Origin: Phocoena phocoena
Lineage: Eukaryota > Chordata > Mammalia > Artiodactyla > Phocoenidae
Length of the DNA: 64,000 nt
Assembly (NCBI RefSeq): GCF_963924675.1
Contig: NC_089238.1
Location: forward strand, 42,612,879 to 42,676,878
Direction of reading: 5' to 3'
Position 1 is the stretch's first letter. Every line of letters starts with the position of its first letter. Positions 45,801 through 57,088 of this stretch are shown here, one piece after another. The translations under genes were made by a program, and so were the position numbers. Below the pieces are notes generated by a model. It ran no database searches. It saw only the letters and a list, made by a program, of their open reading frames with translations, and was not told the DNA's origin.

Positions 45801-47225
45801 CAAAACCATTAGACAGGAAAAAGCGAGTGCAGATGGAGAAGGAGGAAAAGAATAACTCCTTACTCAAAATTTTTGGCTCCCTATTTCAGAGAAAGACATT
45901 CATGAGTGGTCTCTTGCCTGCTAGTCTCTGCTGTAAGGGTATTAGGTGGCAAGTGGGCTTTTTCATGGGGCCCTAAATATCACTGTGCAGGGGTCTTTTC
46001 TCTGGGGTGATCAGTTTCTCCAGAGATGAGTCCTCTGCTCCCCACCTGAGTGGGAGACTGTACCTGAGCCAGGTAACCTGCCTGTAGGCTTCCTGGGAAC
46101 AAGGAGCAGGAAGGAGCCGGGGCTCTCAGAGTCCTGGCCACTGACCTGACCTTTTCTCTCCCCCTGGCCCTCTGCTCTGATTCGGGTCCCTGAGCCTGGG
46201 GCTCCACTTGCCCCCTGGTCTTCTGCAGCTGGCAGAGGGGAGGTAACCAAGCTGTATGGGGCTTCATGGGGACCTGTATCCCACCCTTCTGTGTAGAAAC
46301 TTTTACCTACCCCAGTTTCTGCTCCCCTCCTGCCTTCCTGTTGACCTTACTTACTGAGTCTCTGTGAGGACTCGCTCATTTTCTGTCTGCATCTCCCTCT
46401 GCAGTGTCTTAGGTTAAGACTTCTCCTTGGTTGGTTACACTCCACCTTTGAACACTTTGTTAAACAACCTTGTCCACTGCTGAATCCTCTTATGTTCTCT
46501 TTGCCTTTGTGGATTAAGACTTTCACAAAGCTTTCTTCACTGTTGTTTTAGTGAGGCTGGAGAGGGAGAGGAGATGCTTCATCTGCTATCTGTCTCAGTT
46601 AGCTTCCTTTCCTTTCTATAGGTCTGCCTGTGGGCAGCTTGCAGCTGTGCAGAGAGGTCCCAAAGCGGGCTTGGCTGTTTCATTATATAGACTTTCGACT
46701 AAGCTGTCGTGTTTACCCCCATGGCACTAACTCTGATCTTAGGCCTGAGCCTTTCCCCGCTCAGAACCCTTTTGGCTAAGCTCCTTCCACATGAATTTGA
46801 AGCTGGGGCTCCTGCTGCCCAGCCGCTGCTCCTGCTTTCCTCCTTCCAGAAATGTGTCGAATTCCCTTGTCCACCTTACAGATGCTACCTCTTAACTTGG
46901 GCCAAATGGCAAGGGTAAAATGGGAATTCTTTAACATTCATTCATTCTCATTTTAGTGGGGTCTTGGGAGGGAGAAAGGATAAATACATGTCAGAACTGG
47001 TTTTTGCTAATCAGCCACGATTTTGCACCTCCCGTCTTAGGAGCACTGACTTGGTTCCTAACTCTAGGGATTTTGTTTTGTTTTGGTTTGTTGTCCCTAA
47101 AGCCACTGGGAGCAATAGGTAGTCCTGCATATAAACGAGGAATGTTTTACTTCTATATTTTCTATTAACATGATCTTTATCCTAAGGCTCTCATTAGGCA
47201 CTGAAATTAAAAATGAAAAACCCAC

Positions 47226-47813
47226 TGTAGTAGATTGTGGATTACCCTGGTGAATTCTTGTTTTTATCTGTAGGAGGCAGGCTTCTTAGGTGGCCCCCCA
47301 TGACCCCCTCCTGGTATGCACACCCTTGTGGTATAATCCCCTCCCCTTGAGTGGGAGTGGTCTAGAGACTTGCTTCTAACCAATAGAATATGGTAAAGGT
47401 GACGGGCTCTCTCTTCCTGCGATTAATTTACAAAGGATTTGGATCTACTTGCTAGCTGACTCTCCACTGCCTTCTTGGCTTGTGTACTTCGATGAAGCAA
47501 GCCGCCATGGTGGGGAGGCCCACATGGCAGGGGACTGAGGGCCCCTTTGTGTCAACAGCCAGTGAGGAACTGAGGCCCTAGCCCAACAGCCCGTGAGGAA
47601 CTGAATCCTGCCAGCAACTACACGCTCTTAGAACCTTGAGATGGCAGCAGCCCAGCCAACACCTTGATGGTCTTCTGTGAGCATCACTGAGCAGAGGACC
47701 CAGCTAGGCCCTGCCTGGGCTCCTGACCCAGAGAAACTGTGAGATACTAATATGTATTGTTTTTAGCTACTAAAGTTTATGGTAATTTGTTATGCAGCAA
47801 TAGATAACTGATA
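47226..47813 (+). mobile_element. MaLR/MLT1-type solo LTR (ancient endogenous retroviral LTR)
   Basis: It starts 'tgtagtagattgtggat' and ends '...taactgataca' (TG...CA). Internal cues are 'gaaactgtgagatactaat', 'agctactaaagtttatggta' and 'atttgttatgcagcaatag', matching the widespread mammalian MLT1 3' end. No retroviral genes are present. Confidence 0.7.
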
Positions 47814-48582
47814 CACTATCCTAGGTCAGATTAAATGTCCTTGGATTAGCATTTCTTCCAAGTCCCAGGTCCTGAATGTGGCCATGATTTTTAATAATGA
47901 AAGAGCCATGGCATGGAGATTATCTGTAGTTCAAAAAATCACACTAACCAGGAATATAGGCAGAAAAGTACCAGTATCACTCTTCTTCCTTTTCTTGGGG
48001 AAAGAAAATACTGGGAAGTGGGAGTCATTTCAATCCCCGCCCCCAGCCCATGGCCTGACATCACTTCCCGGGTAGTACTGATGGCCTCAGAGGCCTTGGG
48101 TTTGGCCCAGCCTGCGACTGTGGCGCTCTGCCTTGGGTTGTTATTCATTCTTATCTGGGCTTCCAGCCAAACCCAGTTGGCAAGAGTCATGTCCAGTCTC
48201 TCAAGGACAATTTTGAGTCAATTTTCTGTACAATCACAGGGTGAGCAGTAGGATAGATGGTGCCGTTGCAGCAGTGAATGCACCTGAAGGACGGCCTTTG
48301 CAACCGCGGGACCCCCATGGGGGTTGGTTCAAGGGGCACATCTCCCACCTCAGTGGTGCCTCCCTCGTGAGCATCTGGGCCCTGGTGAGTTGTGGGTATA
48401 GAAGTGTCCTTTTCTTCTGGGAGGGAATTAATTTCATCCTTGAACTTTCGGTTTTTATAGTCGTGGTTGTTTGCCAACTCTTGTGATTGGTTCACATTGG
48501 TTAAAATATGGGGTATTATGGGGTGGGGGAGAAGTAGCATATGCATTAAACTTTTATGTCCTATTCTTTTTTAAAAATTTTA

Positions 48583-48712
48583 AAAAATTTTATTTTTTAC
48601 CTTTTGGCCGTACCGTGCAGCCTGTGGGATCTTAATTACCCGACCAGGATCAAACCTGCACCCCCTGCATTTGAAGTGCAGAGTCTTAACCACTGGACCG
48701 CCAGGGAAGTCC
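48583..48712 (-). mobile_element. Short tRNA-derived SINE, antisense
   Basis: 'ttggccgtaccgtgcagcc', 'gatcaaacctgcaccccctg', 'ggaccgccagggaagtcccc'. The flanks 'gtcctattctt' and 'gtccctactctt' may be a target duplication. Confidence 0.82.
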
Positions 48713-48788
48713 CCCGTCCCTACTCTTGAACAGGGGCACAGATCCTTGAGGCATCGACTGTCTGCCATGGGCTACAGGAAACCCTGGA

Positions 48789-48988
48789 NNNNNNNNNNNN
48801 NNNNNNNNNNNNNNNNNNNNNNNNNNNNNNNNNNNNNNNNNNNNNNNNNNNNNNNNNNNNNNNNNNNNNNNNNNNNNNNNNNNNNNNNNNNNNNNNNNNN
48901 NNNNNNNNNNNNNNNNNNNNNNNNNNNNNNNNNNNNNNNNNNNNNNNNNNNNNNNNNNNNNNNNNNNNNNNNNNNNNNNNNNNNNNNN
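48789..48988. other. Assembly gap (200 N)
   Basis: Exactly 200 N. The round number suggests a placeholder of unknown true length. Any translation crossing it is meaningless. Confidence 0.99.
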
Positions 48989-50544
48989 GAAGGCGGGACC
49001 CGCCTCGGGTGACTGGCTGCGAGTTTCCCAGGTCATGAAAGCTAACAGGACACTGGAGACTGATAAAGGTTGACCTCCTGGTGTTTGGCCTGTACTGTCA
49101 CCCGCTGCGGCTTTTCGCCTCAGTGCCTTACTAGCTCACCTCCCCCTCCCTCCCATCTGAAGACTGGAGAAGATGCTAAGAAAAATGTAAATAGTAATAA
49201 GTAATATTTCCACCATTCAGAAAATGTTCACTTTCGCTTCTAGTCAAAATCTTCCAGAATTTCTTAGAGGAACTAACTTTAAATCTCTAGCATTAGGGCA
49301 TTCCCTTAAAGTAGGTTTGGTAATTTATCTCATCATTTTATTGTCTGGGAATTTCCCCTTAATCTTTACCATGGACACTTAGCAAATAATCAACCTGTCT
49401 ATATTTTCCCACCTGTCTTTATATTACTTTCCATTTAACAAGGGTTAGAAGAATGCAGTTTGTGCCTAGAGTTAGGTCATTCAGATTGGTTTTAAAATAA
49501 AACCTTACGAAAAGATTGGCGAAAAGATGGAAAGCAATAAGGAAATATGTTTTCATAGTTAGCTGGGAAAGAGAAAAAAGAAGACTAAAAGGGGAAATGT
49601 AGGAAAAGAGGACTTGAGCTTATTTGTGGAAGAAGGCAAATGACTTAAAATCCATGCAAGTTTAGTTTTCTATCTGACTTTAAGTTGCCATTTCTGTAAA
49701 CAAAAACAATACTTCAGCAGCGTGAATTATTTATTGTTTATCCTGTTTTTAAACACCTTCTACCTTCCCTATATCAATAGAGGATCTGAACTCTCTGAAG
49801 AATGACAAGGAGACTTTTGCTCTGAACCTTAGCCTCCTTCCAGTATAATTAGGGAGCTTTTGATACCCTTTCTGGGCGCTACCCCTCACTTTCATTTCAT
49901 AAACTCTTCCTACTTTGGGGAACACTGTTTTGCATCTTCCTCATTCTTTTAATGTTTTTGATTTGACTATGAGATGATTGCTGCTACTTACTACGATAGA
50001 ACTTTTAAATTAAGGAAATGTAAGTCAGCCCCACTGTGTGATGTGTTAAAGCATGCTTGCTGGTGTTTAGTGCCTGGTTCAAAGTAGATGTTCTTGTTTC
50101 ATTTCTTACGTGATGCTATTCAACAAAGTGTAGACATGTAACTGTTATGAAAAGACCTTGGAAGGGTTTTCCCCCCTAATTTTTAAGATCAAAGATTGAT
50201 TTTGATTTTTCTTATGTGTCAGGTAAGGCATAATAATTGGAGTCTAAAGGAAGCATGTTTTTGGACTAAAATATTTAGAGGATAAAGAAGACAACTTGAA
50301 ATCATAAGGAAGGTATTTTTCATGTTGTCCTATTTTTTCTTTTTCTTTTTTAATGGAACTGACTTGAAATCGTAACTAATTTCGTAGGCACTATTAGGGG
50401 CTAAATTCATTCAGAGGAATGCAGAAGGAGATATAAGAAATCTACTTTCTTTTGTTCATTTAATTCTGGACTTTAAGAGGATTTGATGAGAGCATAAGGA
50501 TAATACATTTTATTTTCCTTTGACTTTTTTTTTTAAAGAAAGAA

Positions 50545-50760
50545 ATGTAATTTAAAAATTTTTATTTATTTTTTATTGAGGTATAGTTGATGTACAATAT
50601 TATATAAGTTACAGGTGTACAATATAGTGATTCACAATTTTTAAAGGTTATACTCCATTTATAGTTAATATAAAATATTGGCTATATTCCCCGTGTTGTA
50701 CAATATATCCTTGTAGCTTATTTTATCATAATAGTTTGTGCCTCTTAATCCCTTACCCCA
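50545..50760 (-). mobile_element. L1 3' UTR fragment, antisense
   Basis: 'tattgaggtatagttgatgt', 'acaatattatataagttaca' and 'ggtgtacaatatagtgatt' are typical of artiodactyl/cetacean L1 3' ends. Confidence 0.7.
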
Positions 50761-50767
50761 TGTCTTT

Positions 50768-51113
50768 TTTTAAAAAAATTAATTTATTTTTGGCGTGTTG
50801 GGTCTTTGTTGCTGCGTGTGGGCTTTCTTTAGTTGTGGTGAGCGGGGGCTAGTCTTTGTTGCAGTGCTTGGGCTTCTCATTGCTTTGGTTTCTCTTGTGG
50901 CGGAGCATGGGCTCTAGGCGCACGGGCTTCAGTAGTTGTGGTGCGTGGGCTCAGTAGTAGTGGCTCGCAGGCTCTAGAGTGCAGGCTGAAGTAGTTGTGG
51001 TGCACAGGCTTAGTTGCTCTGCGGCATGTGGGATCGTCCCGGACTAGGGCTCGAACCCGTGTTCCCTGCATTGGCAGGTGGATTCTTAACCACTGCACCA
51101 CCAGGGAAGCCCC
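50768..51113 (-). mobile_element. Long CHR-type SINE, antisense, between L1 pieces
   Basis: Repeated 'agtagttgtggtgc' body modules and 'gcaccaccagggaagcccc' at the right. The short flank tgtcttt at 50761-50767 and 51114-51120 is the probable target duplication. Confidence 0.85.
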
Positions 51114-51124
51114 TGTCTTTCTTT

Positions 51125-51615
51125 TTTAATGTTAAATTCTCCTTTTCCCAAATTTATTGAGATGTAATTGACATATAACGTGTAAGTTTAAGGTGTGCAA
51201 TGTGATGATTTGATACATGTATGTATTGCAAAATGATTACCACAATAAGGTTAGTTAATGCTTCCATCACCCCACGTAGTTACCATTTTTTTTGTGGTGA
51301 GAATATTTAAGAGCAACTTTCAAATATATAATACAGTATTGTTAACTATAGTCACCATACTGTACCTTAGCTTTCCATCTTATTATTGGAAGTTTGTACT
51401 CTTTGACCAACAACTCCCATTTCCCTGACTCCTAGACTCTGGCAACAACTATTCTACTCTCTATTTCTGTGGATTCTGCATTTTTCATTTCCACATGTAA
51501 GTGAGATCATATAGTATTTGTCTTTCTATCTGTCATTTCACTTACCATAATACCCTCAAGATCCATCAATTTTGTCACAAAATGGAAGGATTTCCTTCCT
51601 TTTTATGGCTGAGTA

Positions 51616-51646
<31 letters not shown>

Positions 51647-52260
51647 ACATTTTCTTTATTGATTCATGCATCAACAGACACATAGATTGTGTCCATGTCT
51701 TGGCCATTGTGAATAATGCTACAGTGAACACAGGGATTCAGACATCTCTTTGAGATAGTGATTTCATTTCCTTTGGATACATACCCAGAAGTGGGGTTGC
51801 TGGATCATATGGTAGTTCTATTTTTAGTTCTTTTAGGAACTTCCGTACTCTTTTCCATAGTGGCTATATCAATTTACATTCCCACCAAGAGTGCACAAGT
51901 GTTCCCTTTTCTCCACATTCTCACCAACACTTCATATCTCCTGTCTTTTTGATAATAGCCATTCTAACAGGTATAAGGTGATATTTCATTATGGTTTTGA
52001 TTTGCATTTCCCTGATGATTAGTGGTGTTGAGCATCTTTTCATGTACCTGTTAGTCATCTGTATGTCTTAAAAAAAATCTCTATTCAGGTCCTCTGCTCA
52101 TTTTAAAATTGGATTAGGTACTGTAATCCCTTACCTGAAATTCTTACCTCTAGTGAAGGTATTTTTGCATGTGGATAGTTGTTCCAACTGATGTTTTGGG
52201 AGAGGATGTGTGCTAGAAATTCCTATGCCACCATCTTGTTCATATCTCTCTAATCTACCT
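51125..52260 (-). mobile_element. L1 fragment (3' UTR and end of ORF2), antisense
   Basis: 'tttattgagatgtaattgac' and 'catataacgtgtaagttta' (3' UTR), then the complement of the ORF2 end ('ttttatggctgagtaatat', 'gtggggttgctggatcata', 'atttccctgatgattagtgg'). It has decayed, with no long ORF. Confidence 0.75.
51617..51643. repeat. (TA)n microsatellite
   Basis: An AT run grown from the 'gagtaatat' of the surrounding L1. Confidence 0.95.
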
Positions 52261-53119
52261 TTGTCTTTCAATTTAGGGAGATAGCCCCCCACAGACCCTA
52301 GTATCTTGAAAGAGTTCTTATTTTTCTAGGTCCAGAACATGGAATCATGGTCCTGCATGCATGGCAGCAATACTTTGAACTCTGCAGCCTCTGTTGATCA
52401 TCTTACTAGATTTGGAAAAAAAAAAAAGGAAGATATACCACCTTTAGTCTAAGCTGTATTCATTGCTGGGGTTCAGACATCCTTGTGGGTGCTGGAAGTT
52501 TACCATTTTCTTTGGTGGTGTCTTGTTGACCTGATTCCTCGTGTTCCCTATAGCCTTGTATAGATGTCTCTACCTTTGAAGAAGCAGTCACCTCTTCCAG
52601 ACTTTCTGGACTGACTTCAGAAAGGAAAAACCTTCACCTGTGAATGAAGGCAGTCTGGAGTGTGCTATGGTCCTGGGTCTAGTGGTGTGGGGTGCTAAGT
52701 ATGAGGGTGAGTAGAGCCTCTGGGTCCAAGGGTGTGTGTCTTGTTGGCTCAGGCGGCTGGGATCCGCCACACCAACAATTGCATGATCCTTGGTGAGAGC
52801 TGTGCGGGGTCTGCAGTAGCTGCAAGGGCTGTTGAGGTCTTCAGTGGAGCCTTCAGGTCCAGCTGCTACCAGTGGAGGTTAGCAGTTGTGACCAGATCTG
52901 GCAGTGTATTCGTGCTTGGCTGTAGGGACCAGCTGCAGGTGCCTGTGTGGGGGCGGGGCCTGCCGCAGACACACATGCAGTGGTGAGGGACAGGGCCAGC
53001 GGCAGGGGCTGGGGCTAACTGCAGACATGTGAGCAGCTGAGGGGACCCTGGCTGTTGGTGTAGACCCATGTGACTGCATGGGCTAGCTGTAGGTGTGTGC
53101 ACAAGCCAGACGATTCTTA

Positions 53120-53323
53120 TTTTTTTATTTTTCCTGTACGCTATCCTCTCACTGCTGTGGCCTCTCCTGTTGCGGAGCACAGGCTCCGGACGCGCAGGCT
53201 CAGCGGCCATGGCTCACGGGCCCAGCCGCTCCGCGGCATGTGGGATCTTCCCGCACCGGGGCACGCACCCGTGTCCCCTGCATCGGCAGGCGGACTCTCA
53301 ACCACTGCGCCACCAGGGAAGCC
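53120..53323 (-). mobile_element. Young CHR-type SINE, antisense, full length
   Basis: Nearly the same sequence as the copies at 229-430 and 650-860, with a perfect 18-bp target duplication (caagccagacgattctta) at 53102-53119 and 53324-53341. It is the cleanest, probably the most recent, insertion in the window. Confidence 0.95.
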
Positions 53324-53950
53324 CAAGCCAGACGATTCTTAATTGCTGGTAGTGGAACCCTACGCTAACCAGCTGAAGTGAAGGGAAATTCATTATCTCA
53401 TGTAACAGCAAGTTCAAGGGCCCTGCGTGTTCCAGGGGGCTTACTGATGTTTCTCTCTCCACCTTTCAGCATCCTTCAGTGTTTTGGTTCCATTTCCAGA
53501 TAGATTTCCTACTAGTGGCGGGGAAATATTTTGATGGCTACAGATAGTCACAGCTTTAAATATTTAAAGGAAGGGAGGTTTTGAACTTCAAACCTTTATT
53601 TACGAAATTTGATTGGCCTTGCCGGGACTGGGAGCCACTCTGAACTGACTGCTGTGCCCAAGGGAATAGAGTTTTCTAAATGTCCAGTTTAGGATCAGTT
53701 TGGAGATGGTGCAACTGTGATGGATCAGCTCACCATGACCACATGAGTGGGGAAGGAAAAAGGGGATGTTGTAATTGGAAGGGGGGAATGAATGCTTAGC
53801 AGGCAAAAATAAGTCTATCTTGTGATATAGAGAGCTTAGCATAGTTCTTGGAACATAGTAAGAACTCAGCATATGTTAGACATGGTTATCATTAGAGTGT
53901 AGGGTCATTATCATTATTATATATTATAAAAGGCTATAAGAATTTTTTCT

Positions 53951-54075
53951 TGGGAATTCCCTGGTGGTCCAGTGGTTAGGACTCTGCACTTTCACTGCCA
54001 AGGGCCTGGGTTCAATCCCTGGTTGGGGAACTAGGATATCATAAGCTGCATGGTGTGGCCAAAAAAAAAAAAAAA
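53951..54075 (+). mobile_element. Short tRNA-derived SINE, sense
   Basis: 'gggaattccctggtggtcc', 'ggttcaatccctggttggg', A-tail at 54061-54075. Flanks of the form 'aattttttctt' are a probable target duplication. Confidence 0.85.
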
Positions 54076-54721
54076 TTTTTTTTTTTCTTAACTGGTGTTT
54101 ATATTTTAAGTAATCCAGCAGAACAAGAGTTGAAATTCATCTTTTGCATTTGCTGAGTGTTTCTTTATCCTTCTTTTGCCTCAGGTATATTTAGTTTATG
54201 GAAATACGTTTTTTAAAATTCCTCTTTTAAAATGTATTGGTGATCAGTTTGATTTTTCAAAAGGCTAATTGTTGCGGAAAGATTGGATTCGTTTAAAGAG
54301 ATTTTCCTTGTTTTATGCTTTACACAAGTGATGAGCCTTATGTGTTGGCCCTGGATACCTGCATGATTGCTATTCCTCTTGTTGTTGTCATATTTCATTT
54401 AACTGCAAATTAAAAAGAACTAAAAAAATTACAGCAATTTCTAGTTTATATCCAGGAAATAGAACTCTCCACAGGAACCCTTATGCGGTACAAATATGTT
54501 AGAAAACCATTCTCCATTGTGCTTTGAAAGCCTGTAAGGAGGCCACAATGGAGCACAGTTCACCTGTCTTGGATGAAGCCCAGAGAGACTGCGGTGTGCA
54601 GACCGTAGGAAATCTCCCATCTGAAGAGTTAATTTTCTTTCAGGAACAGTGTTAGCGGCTGCTGCGATTAAAACAGGACACTTTAAGGTTGGTATAGGAA
54701 CACTTGTAACAGTTGACTATA

Positions 54722-54779
54722 AAAGAAAACCCAGGAGGCCAGATTCAGCCTTGGGAGCTACTTTGAGCCTCAAAGACCT

Positions 54780-54811
<32 letters not shown>

Positions 54812-55087
54812 AGACCTTTATTTTGAATTTATCTCTTCTTTCAATTACACACACTTTCAGCTTTATTAAAAAGAACTCATTAAATATAAAGAAGCAAACA
54901 ACTAGTGTCAAAGAAAACCCAGGAGGCCAGATTCAGCCTTGGGAGCTACTTTGGTTTGAGCCTCAAAGACCTTTATTTATTTATTTTAAAGACCTTTATT
55001 TTGAATTTATCTCTTCTTTCAATTACACACACTTTCAGCTTTATTAAAAAGAACTCATTAAATATAAAGAAGCAAACAACTAGTGTC
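54722..55087. repeat. Tandem duplication of about 180 bp (two copies)
   Basis: Copy 1 is 54722-54909 (188 bp) and copy 2 is 54910-55087 (178 bp), head to tail. Both run from 'aaagaaaacccaggaggcc' to 'gcaaacaactagtgtc'. They differ by a (ttta)n length change and a 5-base 'ggttt' difference, and otherwise look identical. Confidence 0.95.
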
Positions 55088-55134
55088 ATCTATTTAACAT
55101 TTTAAAATGTTTTGAAGGCCATTTAAAGAAATTT

Positions 55135-55470
55135 GTCTGTTTATTTTTGGCTGCATTGGGTCTTTGTTGCTGCGTGCGGGCTTTTCTCTAGTTGTGGCGA
55201 GTGGGGGCTACTCTTCGTTGCGGTGCATGGGCTTCTCATTGCAGTGGCTTCTCTTGTTGCGGAGCATCAGCTCTAGATGCGCGGGCTTCAGTAGTTGTGG
55301 CATACGGGCTCAGTAGTTGCGGCTTGCGGGCTCTAGAGCACAGGCTTAGTAGTTGTGGCGCGCGGGCTTAGTTGCTCTGTGGCATGTGGGATCTTCCCGG
55401 ACCAGGGCTCGAACCCATGTCTCCTGCATTGGTAGGTGGGTTCTTGAGCACTGCACCACCAGGGAAGCAC
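55135..55470 (-). mobile_element. Long CHR-type SINE, antisense
   Basis: 'ggctgcattgggtctttgtt' at left, repeated 'agtagttg(t/c)ggc' modules, 'gcaccaccagggaagcac' at right. The 13-bp target duplication ttgaaggccattt is at 55112-55124 and 55471-55483. Confidence 0.9.
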
Positions 55471-55514
55471 TTGAAGGCCATTTTTGTCTTTTGTTTCTAT
55501 TCTGATTCTTTTCT

Positions 55515-55690
55515 TATGCTTTTTTTAAACATTTTTATCTCGGAGCACAGTTGATTAACAATGTTATTAGTTTCAGATGTACAACAAAGTGATTCAGTTA
55601 TACATATACATGTATCTATTCTTTTTCAAATTCTTTACCCATTTAGGTTATAACAGAATATTGAGCAGTGTTCCCTGTGCTATACAGAGC
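55515..55690 (-). mobile_element. L1 3' end fragment, antisense
   Basis: 'cacagttgattaacaatgt', 'tcagatgtacaacaaagtga', 'gttccctgtgctatacag' are typical L1 3' UTR phrases of cetartiodactyls. Confidence 0.65.
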
Positions 55691-56389
55691 CATTCCTGAT
55701 GACGGTGTAAAATTAAACATTTGTTTTAACTGGACTTTTAGATGAAGATTTATGAATGTATCAAAACAAGTATAAGGTTTGAAGACAGATGAAGCTTTTC
55801 ATCTTTTTAAGGACAGAGATATTTTTCCTTTCCTTATTTTCTTCAAGATGGTAAATCAAAGAAGCCTTTTTTTAAACTTGAAAAGCCAGGGCAATACGTT
55901 ATTGTTAAATATCTACTATTGGAAGAAAAAAAAATCAACCATTATCCTAATCTCAAATGGAGCAACTAGTTTTAGTTTTGTATTTACCTTTCAGTTTTGG
56001 GCACCTGCACACATACTTCAGTTGAAGTTTTAATGCAACTAGAAAGACTATTGAGAAATTTAAGGCAAGTTAAATCAATTTGAAGTTGCTATACTTTGTG
56101 TTTTAATAATAGAGCAATGTTTGTCAATTTTTTGCTTTCTGCAAGAACAGGAAAGGGCAAAAGTCTTTAAAAAAAATCAGTACGTTCATATAACATGGAA
56201 GTTTCTTTTTTTAGACCTGGAAGTCAGAAAAGAAGTAGGCGTTAACCTGGGTTTGTGGTAATGCTTCATTATCACTGACATTCTCTCAAGTTTTCCAAAT
56301 TTCTGCAGTCTGTTGCTACAGGTGCCTCTTCCCTCCTCCAGCCAGAACCTTCAAGCCATCTTTCAAAATGCTGGCGTTGTTTTTTTTCC

Positions 56390-56700
56390 CCCAATGCGAA
56401 GTGCTGATGTAACTTCCTTAAAATCCTTCAGAACCTTTCCAGTGCCTACAAGATAAAATCTGAACTTTAGGAAGGTATCCAAGACTCTTCGTAGCGTGGC
56501 CTCAGCCAACCACTCAGAGCCTCATCCCCTATTGCTCTCATCCTCTGTTAGACCAGCCTGAAACCATTTAATCTGTTTCCAAAGGAATTTGCTTTTCTCT
56601 GTGCCCATCCCATTTCTGCTTTCTGAATTGCCCTTGACCGCTTAAACACCAGAATTGCTGGGTCTTTCTCAAGGATCACACTCAGTAGGTCATCTCTTCT
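56390..56700. mobile_element. Probable L2 LINE fragment
   Basis: 'aatccttcagaacctttcc', 'agtgcctacaagataaaatc', 'agcgtggcctcagccaacc' resemble the mammalian L2 3' region. The edges are unclear. Confidence 0.5.
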
Positions 56701-56974
56701 GTTGGAGTTTTCCTTACCTTGCCCAGGCAGTGTTAGTTCCTCTGACCTCTGGGTCCCCACAGCACCTAGTGCTTATTACTACTGTACTGCTCATCGTGCT
56801 GAATAGTAATGATTCATTTGACATGTGTCTCTTTAGTACTAGGGTATATGTGGAGGCCAGGACCATAGCTTAGTCATCTTATTAGCATCTGCACCTAGCA
56901 AGAGTCATATACTTGTTAACTGTATTGTGTAACTTGGGTAATATGTTACACAGTATATCCATAATATGTTGGTC

Positions 56975-57088
56975 AGTGATCTTTCAGCATGCAAAAAAAT
57001 AACAATATTCTCTGTAGTTTCCTGTTTAGTTAGTGATCTTTCAGCATGCAAAAAATCATAGTATTCTCTGTAGTTTTCTATTTTAGTC
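56975..57088. repeat. 57-bp tandem duplication (two copies)
   Basis: Copies start at 56975 and 57032 with 'agtgatctttcagcatgca' and continue through 'tattctctgtagttt'. Small differences exist in the A-run and at 'aacaa/catag'. Confidence 0.9.

Larger units (their letters stand above)
42826..48788. other. Intergenic, downstream of WWP2
   Basis: No exon or gene recognised. Old L1-like antisense pieces at about 43500-44200, sequence I cannot assign at 44270-47200, a MaLR-type LTR at 47226-47813 and a SINE at 48583-48712. The frames reported by six-frame reading here are short and lack recognisable domains. Confidence 0.7.
48989..53101. other. Intergenic, AT-rich with L1 fragments
   Basis: No gene recognised. 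48989-50540 holds nothing I can assign. Two antisense L1 pieces (50545-50760 and 51125-52260) flank a long SINE. 52260-53100 is unassigned; it contains repeated 'gcaggtg/gcagtgg' and 'ggggctaactgcagac'-like phrases but no clear array. Confidence 0.65.
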
